A stretch of 18,021 nucleotides of DNA from an uncultured bacterium (GTDB lineage Bacteria > Actinomycetota > Coriobacteriia > Coriobacteriales > Coriobacteriaceae): the NCBI GenBank assembly GCA_905215445.1, contig CAJMPZ010000046.1, forward strand, positions 1 to 18,021, written 5' to 3'. The position numbers and the translations under genes were made by a program. Under the pieces are notes generated by a model. It had not been told where the DNA came from. It made no database searches and was given only the letters and a program-made list of their open reading frames with translations. Below, in pieces: positions 6,413-14,014 of the stretch; the first letter of the stretch is position 1; each line of letters begins with the position of its first letter.

Positions 6413-6958
6413 ATGCGCGTGCTCAAACGAGCCCTAGCAATCGTGTACCTTGCCGCCGCCATCGTGGCGCTGGGCACGCTTGTCTGCCAGTTCTGGGGAC
6501 CGTATACGTATCGCTTTATGCTGCTATTGCGTGACACCATGCCTCGCGTCGTCGTTACGGTGTGCGCCGCCATCGTGGCGCTTGGCGTGCTCATTGGGTT
6601 TTTCCGCTTGATGTTCGCGCGTCGCGAGCCGTCCTGCGTGCATCCGGCGGGGGAGCGCAATATCGAGGTCACGCTCGCAGCGCTTTCCTCGTGCGCCCGC
6701 GCCGCGGCGGAGTGCGATGATCGTGTGATGGTTGAGCATATCGAGGCTCGCGTCCAAGGCCCCGACGAATCGCACGTTCGTTTTAAGGTCGAAGCCATCG
6801 CGCTCGATGATAAAGACGTCGCTTCCCTTGCCACTGCGATGCAGCAGCGCATCGAGAAGGCCTGCGACACCATGCTCGGCACGCCGGGCACGACCGCGCG
6901 CGTCCGTTTTTTGCCGTCCAAGACTACCGTCCAGACCGTGGAGGTTTCCGGTGAGTGA
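6413..6958 (+). CDS. amaP: AmaP-like alkaline shock response membrane anchor protein
   Basis: This 181-residue protein has two N-terminal transmembrane helices (about residues 6-28 and 46-67), then a soluble cytoplasmic domain of about 110 residues with alternating beta/alpha pattern (IEVTLAALSS, HIEARVQGP, VRFKVEAIAL, VRFLPSK). This is the architecture of AmaP, which in staphylococci anchors Asp23 to the membrane. The DUF2273 and Asp23 genes that follow make the assignment reliable. SD GAAAGGAG lies just before the ATG at 6413. Its last codons overlap the GTG start of the next gene by 8 bases, indicating translational coupling. Sequence similarity to the Firmicutes protein appears low, so the symbol is given by architecture and synteny. 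Confidence 0.82.
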   Translation: MRVLKRALAIVYLAAAIVALGTLVCQFWGPYTYRFMLLLRDTMPRVVVTVCAAIVALGVLIGFFRLMFARREPSCVHPAGERNIEVTLAALSSCARAAAECDDRVMVEHIEARVQGPDESHVRFKVEAIALDDKDVASLATAMQQRIEKACDTMLGTPGTTARVRFLPSKTTVQTVEVSGE

Positions 6959-7328
6959 TACCAACCAAGACAAGACCGCCCGCACGCCGCGCCTGACGAT
7001 CGATCAGAACGCTACGCCGGCAGGCGAGTCCGCCGACACCAAGCCCGAGGCCGGCGAGCAGCACGACAGCGCCGCCAACGACTTTGACGAGGCCATGGGT
7101 CTCATCAAAGGTACGGGCGCTGCTATCTGGAGCTACGCCGTGCGCCACCCCAACACTACGCTCGGCGCCGTGGCAGGCTTTATCCTCGCCGTGCTGGTAC
7201 TTACGTTGGGCCTGTGGGACACGCTCGTCATCGCATTCTTTGTGCTGATCGGTGCCGTGATCGGCCAGATTCGCGACGGCGAGAACGGTATCGTCAACTT
7301 CTTCGGCCGTCTGTTTAGCGGCCGCTAA
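6951..7328 (+). CDS. DUF2273 small membrane protein of the Asp23 cluster
   Basis: The 125-residue product, starting at GTG 6951, has a hydrophilic N-terminal half of about 60 residues rich in Asp/Glu/Thr/Ala. A typical DUF2273 module follows: HPNTTLGAVAGFILAVLVLT (67-86) and a second helix at about 89-106, ending in a short basic/amphipathic tail. DUF2273 proteins are usually 60-80 residues, so the long N-terminal extension is unusual. SD GTGGAGG (about 6938-6944) lies inside the end of the upstream gene, with an 8-base overlap. An earlier in-frame start inside the amaP-like gene was not chosen because this GTG has the SD. Its role is probably structural in a membrane complex with the AmaP-like and Asp23 proteins. 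Confidence 0.85.
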   Translation: MSDTNQDKTARTPRLTIDQNATPAGESADTKPEAGEQHDSAANDFDEAMGLIKGTGAAIWSYAVRHPNTTLGAVAGFILAVLVLTLGLWDTLVIAFFVLIGAVIGQIRDGENGIVNFFGRLFSGR

Positions 7329-7372
7329 TACGTATTCGACTGTCGCATCCGCGGCAGGCATAAGGAGGAACC

Positions 7373-7897
7373 ATGGCTTTTAACACGAAGGTCGATGTGG
7401 CCGATACCGAGCTCGAAGCGAATGAGGCCGTTGTCGATGCCGGGGACGTGGCGCTCGAGGACGAGGCACTCGTCGAGGCCGAGTTCGATGCGGACGAGGA
7501 CAACGAGGAGATGGACGAGGAGGCGGACGAGTCCGAGGACTCGCTGACCTATTCCAACGGCGTGATCGAGAAAATCGTCGCCATGGCCACCCGCGAGGTG
7601 CCGCACGTTCTGGGCATGAAGGGAAACCTCATGCACTTTGTGCAGGAGCAGTTTGGTGCCGAGAACCTGACCAAGGGCGTGACGGTCGAGGTCACCGACG
7701 ACAACCGCGTGGTCGTCAACATCTCGGTCATCATCGAGTATGGCGCCTATGCGCCTGCGATCTTCGACGACGTTAAGGCGCGCGTCACCGAGCGTCTGGC
7801 CGCGATGACCGGCCTTGAGGTGGCAGGCGTCAACCTACGCATCGAGGATGTCATCACCCCCGAGGAGTACGAGCACCGCACCAGCCAGCACGAGTAA
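7373..7897 (+). CDS. Asp23/Gls24 family envelope stress response protein
   Basis: A 174-residue protein. Residues 1-57 are strongly acidic (long runs of Glu/Asp/Ala, presumably disordered). Residues about 58-165 form an Asp23/Gls24 domain: LTYSNGVIEKIVAMATREVP, GVTVEVTDDNRVVVNISVIIEYG, and a C-terminal VAGVNLRIEDVITPEE. Family members form abundant filament- or cluster-like assemblies below the membrane and respond to alkaline or cell-wall stress. The SD AAGGAGG (7362-7368) is close to ideal, in keeping with high expression. It is the third gene of the AmaP-DUF2273-Asp23 operon. The acidic N-terminus is longer than usual. A GGGACAGG repeat starts at its stop codon and a strong terminator follows at 7950. 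Confidence 0.93.
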   Translation: MAFNTKVDVADTELEANEAVVDAGDVALEDEALVEAEFDADEDNEEMDEEADESEDSLTYSNGVIEKIVAMATREVPHVLGMKGNLMHFVQEQFGAENLTKGVTVEVTDDNRVVVNISVIIEYGAYAPAIFDDVKARVTERLAAMTGLEVAGVNLRIEDVITPEEYEHRTSQHE

Positions 7898-7950
7898 CCT
7901 ACCAAAAAGGGACAGGTTTGTTTTGGCAGGTTTTATCTGCGTAAACGTCA
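7893..7950 (+). repeat. GGGACAGG hairpin element, copy 4
   Basis: AACCTACCAAAA (7896-7907) pairs with TTTTGGCAGGTT (7921-7932) with one mismatch around a 13-base loop, AGGGACAGGTTTG, then TTATCTG. It matches the inverted copy at 3001-3058 in about 49 of 57 bases. It begins inside the stop codon of the Asp23 gene and ends at the base of a separate strong terminator. Confidence 0.85.
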
Positions 7951-7993
7951 AACGGCCGGTCGCGCATGCAAAAGCGCGGCCGGCCGTTTTCTA
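7950..7993 (+). terminator. Strong intrinsic terminator of the Asp23 operon
   Basis: AAACGGCCGG (7950-7959) pairs with CCGGCCGTTT (7980-7989) and is continued by a U-G wobble and CGCGC/GCGCG around the loop ATGCAAAA. The T-rich TTTTCTAT follows. This is a 16-bp stem, one of the clearest terminators in the window. Confidence 0.92.
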
Positions 7994-8033
7994 TATGCCC
8001 TCGATGCGGTCATACCGCTCGTCTAACTAAGGG

Positions 8034-8061
8034 TTGCAATCTTCGCGTTCCGCGTTACCCT
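8034..8061 (+). promoter_or_regulatory. Possible promoter for the YitT-family gene
   Basis: TTGCAA (8034-8039) and TACCCT (8056-8061) are separated by 16 bases, about 45 bases before the ATG and just downstream of the Asp23 terminator. The -10 is a moderate match only. Confidence 0.35.
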
Positions 8062-8104
8062 AATGGGCGCATTGTTTCCAAATTGTTAACGAGGGGTTGC
8101 CGTA

Positions 8105-9127
8105 ATGGCCGACGAACACGAGACCGAAAGCAAGGCATGGGCGATTGAAGCCGCTGCGGCAGAGGCGGCGTCGCGTGCCGCCGAGGAGGTACATCGTCCT
8201 CCGGTGGTGCCGATGGAGCGCGTTGTCGGTCGCGAGGATATCGAACGTGGCGAGCGCGCCGGCCGCAAGCGCAGCCAGGAGCCAGGCTTTCCGCGCTTTT
8301 TTGCCGAGCTCAATCTGGGCCTGATTCTCACGGCGTTCGCCATCGTGGCCTTTAAAACCCCCAATCACTTTGCCTTCGGCGGCACCTCGGGCGTGTCGGT
8401 CATTCTTTCTACGCTGTTCCCGACCCTGCCCGTCGGCGTCTTTATGTGGATTATCAACGCGGTCCTGGTCGTTCTGGGCTTTATCTTTTTGGAGCGCAAG
8501 GCGATTCTGTGGAGCGTCTTCGCTTCGTTTGCGCTTTCGGCCTACGTCTCGCTGTTTGAGCTCTTCATTCCGACGGATGTTTCGATGACGGGTGATATGT
8601 GGCTCGACCTGTGCTTTGCCGTCATCTTGCCGGCGCTCGGCAGCGCTATTGTCTTTGATATCGGCGCCTCGACGGGTGGCACGGACATTCTTGCCATGAT
8701 CCTCAAACGCCGCACCACGCTCGAGATTGGCCGCGCGCTGCTGCTGGTCGATATCGGCATCGTAACCATCGCGGCTTTCCTGTATGGCCCGCGCGTTGGC
8801 CTGTACTGCGTGCTTGGCCTGTTTGCCAAGACGCTCGTGGTCGATAAGGCTATCGAGAGCATTCACCTTCGTAAGGTCTGCACGATCATTTGCGCCGAAC
8901 CGCGAAAAGTCGAGGAGTTTATTGTCAAGCATCTCAACCGCACGGCAACGATCAGCCGTGGCTACGGCGCCTTCTCGGGCAAGTGCGTCACGGTGATTAT
9001 GAGCGTGCTGAGCCGTCGCGAGGCAGTGCAGCTGCGCCGCTATACCCGCGAGATTGACCCTGGCGCCTTCATCACCATCGTCGATAGCTCCGAGATCGTG
9101 GGCAAGGGCTTCCGCGGCACGAACTAG
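8105..9127 (+). CDS. YitT family membrane protein (DUF161 + DUF2179)
   Basis: This 340-residue protein has three parts. Residues 1-65 are a hydrophilic Ala/Glu/Arg-rich cytoplasmic extension that is longer than in most relatives. Residues about 66-255 carry about five to six membrane helices with the family motifs FGGTSGVSVI (91-100) and a downstream FDIGASTGGTDILAMIL. Residues about 256-335 form a soluble C-terminal DUF2179 domain (RKVCTIICAEP, RGYGAFSGK, IDPGAFITIVDSSEIVGKGF). The family is widespread in Gram-positives; its transport substrate is not firmly established, so none is given. SD AGGGG precedes the ATG at 8105. It is a single-gene unit between the Asp23 terminator and the next gene. 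Confidence 0.92.
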   Translation: MADEHETESKAWAIEAAAAEAASRAAEEVHRPPVVPMERVVGREDIERGERAGRKRSQEPGFPRFFAELNLGLILTAFAIVAFKTPNHFAFGGTSGVSVILSTLFPTLPVGVFMWIINAVLVVLGFIFLERKAILWSVFASFALSAYVSLFELFIPTDVSMTGDMWLDLCFAVILPALGSAIVFDIGASTGGTDILAMILKRRTTLEIGRALLLVDIGIVTIAAFLYGPRVGLYCVLGLFAKTLVVDKAIESIHLRKVCTIICAEPRKVEEFIVKHLNRTATISRGYGAFSGKCVTVIMSVLSRREAVQLRRYTREIDPGAFITIVDSSEIVGKGFRGTN

Positions 9128-9277
9128 CGCGGACGCACCCTTCGAATCATTGAATAAAGCCGCCTACGTTGCAAATCGGCCATCTTGGAGTATTTGTCCC
9201 CACATTGGGCGATAATGTTGCCAAAGACATCGTTTGCGATCCAGGTGATTCGCTCTAGATACGAAGGGATGATTTCG

Positions 9278-10537
9278 ATGTTCTGTTCGCAGTGTGGCGC
9301 CCCCATGGGCGATAACGACAAGTTCTGTGGCGCGTGTGGCGCTCCTAATACCGGTGCTGCAACCTCTGCTCCTCAGGGGCAGTCTCAGCCTCAGCAGTTT
9401 GTTCCTCAGCCTAACGTGAACGTGCCCAAGGGCTGTGTAGCTCAGGCGTTTGAAGACATGACCAAGACGCCGGGCGTGCTGCAGCGCGTGTGCCAGATTG
9501 CCTTTTTGCCGGCGCTCATCTGTGTCGTGTCGGTGCTCGTGCTCTTCATTCCCGTTATCGGCGGTATCGCGGCTGCCTTCGGCTTTTTGGCTGCCTGTGT
9601 GGCAAGCGCGTGCGGTTCTGGCTTTGGCATCGAATGGGGTCGCGACCTGTCGCTCAAGGTCGATGACGGCATGGATCGTCCGTTGATGCGTTCCACGTCG
9701 TTTGGCCTTGGCGTCTTTTCGGGCGTTATTTCGAGCGTGCTCAAGGTTATCGCGGCTATTCCCGTTATTGGTGTAGCGCTTTCGCTGGTGGAGAGCGTGG
9801 TAATTGGTGCCGCGGGTGCGTACTCTTATTACGGCTCCTATGCGCTTGAGGCCGCTCTATTTGGCTCGCTGGGCCTGTTTGTTCTGGCTATGATTGCCAC
9901 GGCGGTCCTGGGTGTCTTCTTTACTATGTTCGCCGACATCGCCGTGATGCACTTTGCGGTGACCGGTCGCGTCGAGAGCGCGTTTTCGCTCGATAAGGTC
10001 TGGGCGGCCTTTAAGAACAATAAGACCAAGCTGTTCTGCGCATCGTTCCTTCCCGAGTTTTTGACGGGTCTGGTCGCCAACGTTATCACATGGATCCTGA
10101 CGCTCGTCTTTGGCACCATTGCCTCTGTCGGTATGTATAGCTACTACTACCGTCCTACGGCTATTGAGGCGCTTGTTACCGGCGGTGGCATCACGCTCGT
10201 ATTGTTCTTGGTGCTGACGGCGTTTGTCACGGTATTCCTTACGGTCTTTGGCAAGATGCTCAAGCATCGTGCCGTTGGCTATTGGGTAGCGCGTTATGCA
10301 GCTGAATGGGCTGATGAGGATAAGGATGACGTCCTGACCTTTGTGCTGCCGTTTGAGAAGAAGTCTGCTCCGGCTGGTTTTAGCACCGACGCAGCGCCCG
10401 TATCCGATTCCGCTGCGGCGCCTGCGCCCGAGCCCGAGCCCGCGCCCGCGCCCGAGCCCGTGCCTGAGCCTGAGCCCGAGCCTGCGCCTGAGCCCGAGCC
10501 TGCGCCAAGCTCCGACGAGGACCCGCAGGACGAGTAA
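9278..10537 (+). CDS. Zinc-ribbon multi-pass membrane protein with Pro/Glu-rich tail (DUF4013-like)
   Basis: The 419-residue product starts MFCSQCGAP and has a zinc ribbon with Cys3, Cys6, Cys17 and Cys20. Residues about 27-55 are a Gln/Pro/Ala linker. Residues about 65-345 hold six or so hydrophobic segments with intervening amphipathic helices, resembling the DUF4013-type glycerophosphodiester/integral membrane superfamily arrangement (for example the MFADIAVMHFAVTGR segment). Residues about 381-409 are an almost pure Glu-Pro/Ala-Pro repeat ending in an acidic tail. The start at 9278 is chosen because GAAGGG sits at 9263-9268 and the zinc ribbon then begins at residue 3; ATG 9269 and further upstream starts are possible but less natural. 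No enzymatic function is evident. The ribbon suggests an envelope-associated regulatory or scaffolding protein. Confidence 0.78.
   Translation: MFCSQCGAPMGDNDKFCGACGAPNTGAATSAPQGQSQPQQFVPQPNVNVPKGCVAQAFEDMTKTPGVLQRVCQIAFLPALICVVSVLVLFIPVIGGIAAAFGFLAACVASACGSGFGIEWGRDLSLKVDDGMDRPLMRSTSFGLGVFSGVISSVLKVIAAIPVIGVALSLVESVVIGAAGAYSYYGSYALEAALFGSLGLFVLAMIATAVLGVFFTMFADIAVMHFAVTGRVESAFSLDKVWAAFKNNKTKLFCASFLPEFLTGLVANVITWILTLVFGTIASVGMYSYYYRPTAIEALVTGGGITLVLFLVLTAFVTVFLTVFGKMLKHRAVGYWVARYAAEWADEDKDDVLTFVLPFEKKSAPAGFSTDAAPVSDSAAAPAPEPEPAPAPEPVPEPEPEPAPEPEPAPSSDEDPQDE
10423..10505 (+). repeat. Imperfect hexameric repeat encoding Glu-Pro/Ala-Pro tail
   Basis: About 14 tandem copies of a GCGCCC/GAGCCC/GAGCCT-type hexamer encode the Pro-rich C-terminus. 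Synonymous C/T differences between units suggest the protein pattern is kept while slippage is limited. Confidence 0.8.
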
Positions 10538-10550
10538 CCCTGCCACCTGC

Positions 10551-10581
10551 CATTTGGGGACGGGGTAGAAACGGTAGAAAT
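10551..10581 (+). repeat. Possible degenerate GGGGAC-type element
   Basis: CATTT and AAAT flank GGGGACGGGG, giving only a 4-bp stem. The core is close to, but not the same as, the GGGGACAGG core of the four clear elements, and the position (14 bases after a stop codon) is the same. It may be a different or decayed family. Confidence 0.3.
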
Positions 10582-10595
10582 AGCGCTTGACAAAT

Positions 10596-10633
10596 AAGCG
10601 GGGGCGGACGTGCCGAAGCGTCCGCCCCCGCTT
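10596..10633. terminator. Bidirectional intrinsic terminator between convergent genes
   Basis: AAGCGGGGGCGGACG (10596-10610) pairs perfectly with CGTCCGCCCCCGCTT (10619-10633) around TGCCGAAG. On the plus strand TGATATC follows; on the minus strand the stem is followed by ATTTGTC. It serves the zinc-ribbon gene (plus) and the M20 gene (minus), whose stop is at 10678-10680. Confidence 0.88.
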
Positions 10634-10677
10634 TGATATCGCGATGCGGCTATGACTGCGAGATGGTCGTGGATCGA

Positions 10678-12141
10678 CTACTCGTCGTGCTTCTCCTCGC
10701 GGCGGGCGGCGGCGCGAGCGTCGTGGATGCCCTTGATTGCGGCGTGTCGGGCGGTGCGGGCATCGTGCATGGCGTCGCGGGCCTCGGCGGCCGTGGCCTT
10801 GGCAGAGCGCAGTTTGGCTGCCAGGTCGGGATTGGTCTCGGCGACCGCGGCAATCGTGGGGCCGTCGAGCTCTTCTTGTGTGGGCTCGGCCAAAAAGTCG
10901 ATGGCATATTGGGCGGCCACCATGGAGCCCTTGGCCAGTACCGACTCGTCAATCTTGTAGAAGCAAGAATGTTGGGCGTACGTGGCGCCAATCTGGGGGT
11001 TGCGCGTGCCAACAAAGGCGAGCACGCCCGGTACGCGGCGCAGGTACTCCGAAAAATCCTCACCCGAGAGTGTGCCGCGATAATGGCCTTGGCCGGTGGG
11101 GCCCAGGCATTTGATTACTGCCTGGCGGCAGCGCTCGCTCGAGGCGGCATCGTTTTCGACCTTGTAATTGGCGATGGTGTAGTCGGTGAGCTCTGCCTCG
11201 GCGCCCAAGGCGGCCGCGGTATGCTCCACGATGCGGCGCATGAGCTCCGGCATTTCCTCGTGGGTCGAATCTCCGTAGGTGCGCACCGTGCCGGCGAGGT
11301 AGGCCGTGCCGGCGATAACGTTGCGCGCGGTGCCGCCGTGCAGCTCGCCGACGGTAATGACGGCCGGCTCGTAGGGACTGATCTCGCGCGAAACGATGGT
11401 CTGCAGAGCGTTGACGATCTCGGCGGCAACCATAACGGCGTCGTGACCGCGCTGGGGCATGGCACCGTGGCACGAGGTGCCGCGGACGTCGATGCGGAAC
11501 CAGTCGGTATTGGCCATGCGCGGTCCGGGCTCGCAGCTCACGGTGCCGGCGTCGACCTCACTCCAGATGTGCGCGGCGTAGGCGCCATCGACGCCGTCGA
11601 GCACGCCCGTGCCGATCATGAGCTTGGCGCCCTGGCCGTTTTCCTCGCTGGGCTGGAAGACGATGCGGATCTCGCCGTGGATGTCGTCGGTCATATGGCG
11701 CAGGATTTGCAGCGTGCCGAGCATCATGGCGATGTGGCAGTCGTGGCCGCAGGCGTGCATGCAGCCCTCGTTGACGCTGGCAAACTCCTCGCCGGTCTGC
11801 TCGGTGACGGGCAGGGCGTCGATGTCGGCGCGCAGCAGGATGCGGCGGCGTGGCGTGCCGTCCTCGCGATAGGCATCCGACGCGGTACCGCGAAGCGTTG
11901 CCACCAAGCCGGTCTTGAGCGGACGCTCGTAGGGGATATTCATGGCGTCGAGCTGGTTGGCGATGTCGGAGGTCGTGCGCTCCTCGGCAAGGCTCAGCTC
12001 CGGGTGCTTATGGAAGTGCCGGCGCTGCTTGATGATATAGGGTTCAAACTCGGTAGCGATATCTTTGATGGCTGCGGTGACGTCGTCAGCCGCGCGAGCC
12101 TCGGTCGCCGCCATAATCTGCTGTGCCTTGGTCTTCGTCAT
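10678..12141 (-). CDS. M20-family amidohydrolase / peptidase (AbgB/HipO-type)
   Basis: The 487-residue cytosolic metallohydrolase has the M20D layout. RHFHKHPELS is at about 41-50, LLRADIDALP at 102-111, HACGHD at 129-134 (metal-binding Cys131 and His133), QPSEE at 163-167 and HIW at 191-193. A lid/dimerisation domain with SCHGAMPQRG follows, and a final metal ligand region QHSCFYKIDE lies near 405. This group splits N-acyl amino acids, hippurate-like or aminobenzoyl-glutamate-like substrates; the exact substrate cannot be read. After about residue 415 there is an unusual 70-residue Ala/Arg/Asp-rich helical tail. ATG at 12141 has SD AAGGAG (minus strand, 12157-12152). It is divergent from the Amidohydrolase_3 gene. 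The long upstream open frame has no independent support. Confidence 0.92.
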   Translation of the reverse strand: MTKTKAQQIMAATEARAADDVTAAIKDIATEFEPYIIKQRRHFHKHPELSLAEERTTSDIANQLDAMNIPYERPLKTGLVATLRGTASDAYREDGTPRRRILLRADIDALPVTEQTGEEFASVNEGCMHACGHDCHIAMMLGTLQILRHMTDDIHGEIRIVFQPSEENGQGAKLMIGTGVLDGVDGAYAAHIWSEVDAGTVSCEPGPRMANTDWFRIDVRGTSCHGAMPQRGHDAVMVAAEIVNALQTIVSREISPYEPAVITVGELHGGTARNVIAGTAYLAGTVRTYGDSTHEEMPELMRRIVEHTAAALGAEAELTDYTIANYKVENDAASSERCRQAVIKCLGPTGQGHYRGTLSGEDFSEYLRRVPGVLAFVGTRNPQIGATYAQHSCFYKIDESVLAKGSMVAAQYAIDFLAEPTQEELDGPTIAAVAETNPDLAAKLRSAKATAAEARDAMHDARTARHAAIKGIHDARAAARREEKHDE

Positions 12142-12309
12142 GGTCGATTTGCTCCTTGCTGGGTTGATCGCAAAATCGTACAGGCTCTCTCCAGTATGCC
12201 ACCTGCCGCTAGGGCTGGTAAAGTTGCCGTTTGCCGCTTGGGGTTTTGTTACAAGGGCGGGGGAGTACACTCGGGGGTGTTGAATTTCCTGCCAGAGATG
12301 GGGATGCCC

Positions 12310-13947
12310 ATGCAACATATCGATCGGATTATCCGCTCCAAGAACGTCTTTACCGCGCAAGACGGCATCGATACCGCCCGCGAGCTGGCGATTGCCATCG
12401 CAGGCGACCGTATCGTCGCAGTCGGTGCGCCCGATGACGTGATTGCCGCCGCGCCTGCCGCCACGCCGGTTATCGACTACGGCGAGCAGTTTGTCTGCCC
12501 AGGTTTCCATGACGCTCATCTGCACTTCTTCCATACCTCGGTCGGCTCCTCGCCGTACATGCTCATGGATATGGGCACGTCCGAGGCGGCGCTGGTGCAA
12601 CACGCGCTCGAGTTTTCCCAGGACCTGCCCGATGACGCTTGGGTTGTGACGCAGGGCTGGCGCGACTACCGTTGGGACCCGCCCGAGCATCCTACCAAGG
12701 CGTCGCTCGATGCGGCATTCCCCGATCGCCCCTGCGTTATGTATTCGGGCGACGGCCATACGCTGTGGCTCAACAGCCGCGCACTCGAGGCGCTCGGCGT
12801 CACGCGCGACAGCGAGCCGCCAGCGGGCGGTGGCTACGACAAGGACGCAAGCGGCGAGCTCACGGGCATTGCTCACGAGGCGGCTGCCATGCAGCTGCTA
12901 CCGCGCTGCCTTGAGTGGCTGGGCGAGGATCGCATCGCAAGCGCTTACGCCGATCAAATGAGGCGGATGGCCGAGCAGGGCATCACCTCGATATGCGATA
13001 TGTCGCTCATGCCCATGCCGGGCTGCGACTTTATCCGCGACGATGTCTACGACAAACTGCAGGCAGCCGGCAAGCTGGGCATCCGCGCCCATTTGTTTCC
13101 CACGCTGCTGGATGACCAATCGCGCTTGGAAGAGCTACAGACCCGCTACGCGAACAACGCGCTGCTCTCGGCGCCAGGCTTTAAGCAGTTCTTCGACGGC
13201 GTGTCGAGCGAACACACGGCATATCTCACCGAGCCCTATACCAATCCGCGCTTCCCGGGCGACCAGGGCCGTCTGACAGTTCCTGCCGAGCGCATGCGTA
13301 AGCTGGTTCTGGCGGCCGCGGAGCGCGGCCACACTGTGCGTATCCACGTCATCGGCGACGGTGCCATCCATGCTGCGCTCGATATCTTTGAGGAGGCGGC
13401 AGAGCTCTACGGCCTGCCCCAGCACGGCCATAACACACTCGAGCATCTGGAGAACCTCCTGCCCCAGGACATCGATCGCCTGCGCAAGCTCAACGTGGTC
13501 GCCTCGAGCCAGCCCTGCCACATCACGCTCGATCCGGGTGGCCCAGAGCGCGACTTTGGCCTGGAGCGAAGCCGAATCATGTGGCCGTTCGCAACCTATA
13601 AGCAGCGCGGCATCCGCCAAGCCTTCGGAACTGACAGCCCTATCACGCCCGTTACCAGCATGAACGTGCTCTACACGGCCATCACGCGCCAGGACCCCAA
13701 AAGCCACTGGCCCGAGGGCGGCTGGTTGCCGAGCGAGCGCATCGATGCGGCAACGGCTCTGCGCAACTACACTCTGGGCAGCGCCTATGCAGCGGGCGAC
13801 GAGCAAAACCTCGGCAGCCTGGAACCCGGTAAATACGCCGACCTGGTAGTCTTGGACCAAAACCCACTCACCATCGACCCCCAAGAACTCCAAGCCACCA
13901 AAGTCCAAGCCACCTACCTAGCCGGCAACCTGATCTACGAGCGCTAA
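12310..13947 (+). CDS. Amidohydrolase_3 family metal-dependent hydrolase (YtcJ-like)
   Basis: The 545-residue product begins with the usual small beta domain (IDRIIRSKNVFT, IAGDRIVAVG). The barrel follows with GFHDAHLHFF at 66-75 (His70 and His72 as metal ligands), GFKQFFDGV with Lys292 (likely the bridging lysine), RIHVIGDG with His346, LEHLE with His379 and GTDSP with Asp442. The composite-domain return LGSLEPGKYADLVVLDQNP closes the protein. This is the YtcJ / N-substituted-formamide deformylase-like branch; substrate unknown. ATG 12310 is preferred because GGGGA is at 12300-12304 and the N-terminus then matches the family. In-frame ATGs at 12298 and 12304 and GTG at 12277 are alternatives. 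It is divergent from the M20 hydrolase with a 168-base gap, so the two may share control and act on related amide substrates. Confidence 0.9.
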   Translation: MQHIDRIIRSKNVFTAQDGIDTARELAIAIAGDRIVAVGAPDDVIAAAPAATPVIDYGEQFVCPGFHDAHLHFFHTSVGSSPYMLMDMGTSEAALVQHALEFSQDLPDDAWVVTQGWRDYRWDPPEHPTKASLDAAFPDRPCVMYSGDGHTLWLNSRALEALGVTRDSEPPAGGGYDKDASGELTGIAHEAAAMQLLPRCLEWLGEDRIASAYADQMRRMAEQGITSICDMSLMPMPGCDFIRDDVYDKLQAAGKLGIRAHLFPTLLDDQSRLEELQTRYANNALLSAPGFKQFFDGVSSEHTAYLTEPYTNPRFPGDQGRLTVPAERMRKLVLAAAERGHTVRIHVIGDGAIHAALDIFEEAAELYGLPQHGHNTLEHLENLLPQDIDRLRKLNVVASSQPCHITLDPGGPERDFGLERSRIMWPFATYKQRGIRQAFGTDSPITPVTSMNVLYTAITRQDPKSHWPEGGWLPSERIDAATALRNYTLGSAYAAGDEQNLGSLEPGKYADLVVLDQNPLTIDPQELQATKVQATYLAGNLIYER

Positions 13948-13966
13948 GTATTCATGTCTTACCGTT

Positions 13967-14014
13967 AAACGCGGCTCGGGCAGCTTATTTTGGGATGGCG
14001 CTCGAGCCGCGTTT
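13967..14014 (+). terminator. Terminator-like hairpin after the Amidohydrolase_3 gene
   Basis: AAACGCGGCTCG (13967-13978) pairs perfectly with CGAGCCGCGTTT (14003-14014) around a 24-base loop. GCGTTTCGG follows. The A-rich 5' and T-rich 3' base of the stem fit an intrinsic terminator, although the U-tract is short. Confidence 0.65.

Noticed and set aside
10633..12297. Long plus-strand open frame joined upstream of the Amidohydrolase_3 gene
   Set aside because: It is antisense to the M20 gene over its whole length and the translation is low-complexity Gly/Ala/Val/Asp. The family's N-terminus begins at 12298-12310. High GC produces such shadow frames.
12142..12876. N-terminal extension of the M20 gene on the minus strand
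   Set aside because: The extension overlaps the Amidohydrolase_3 gene and has no family similarity. The ATG at 12141 has a good SD and the M20 fold follows from there.
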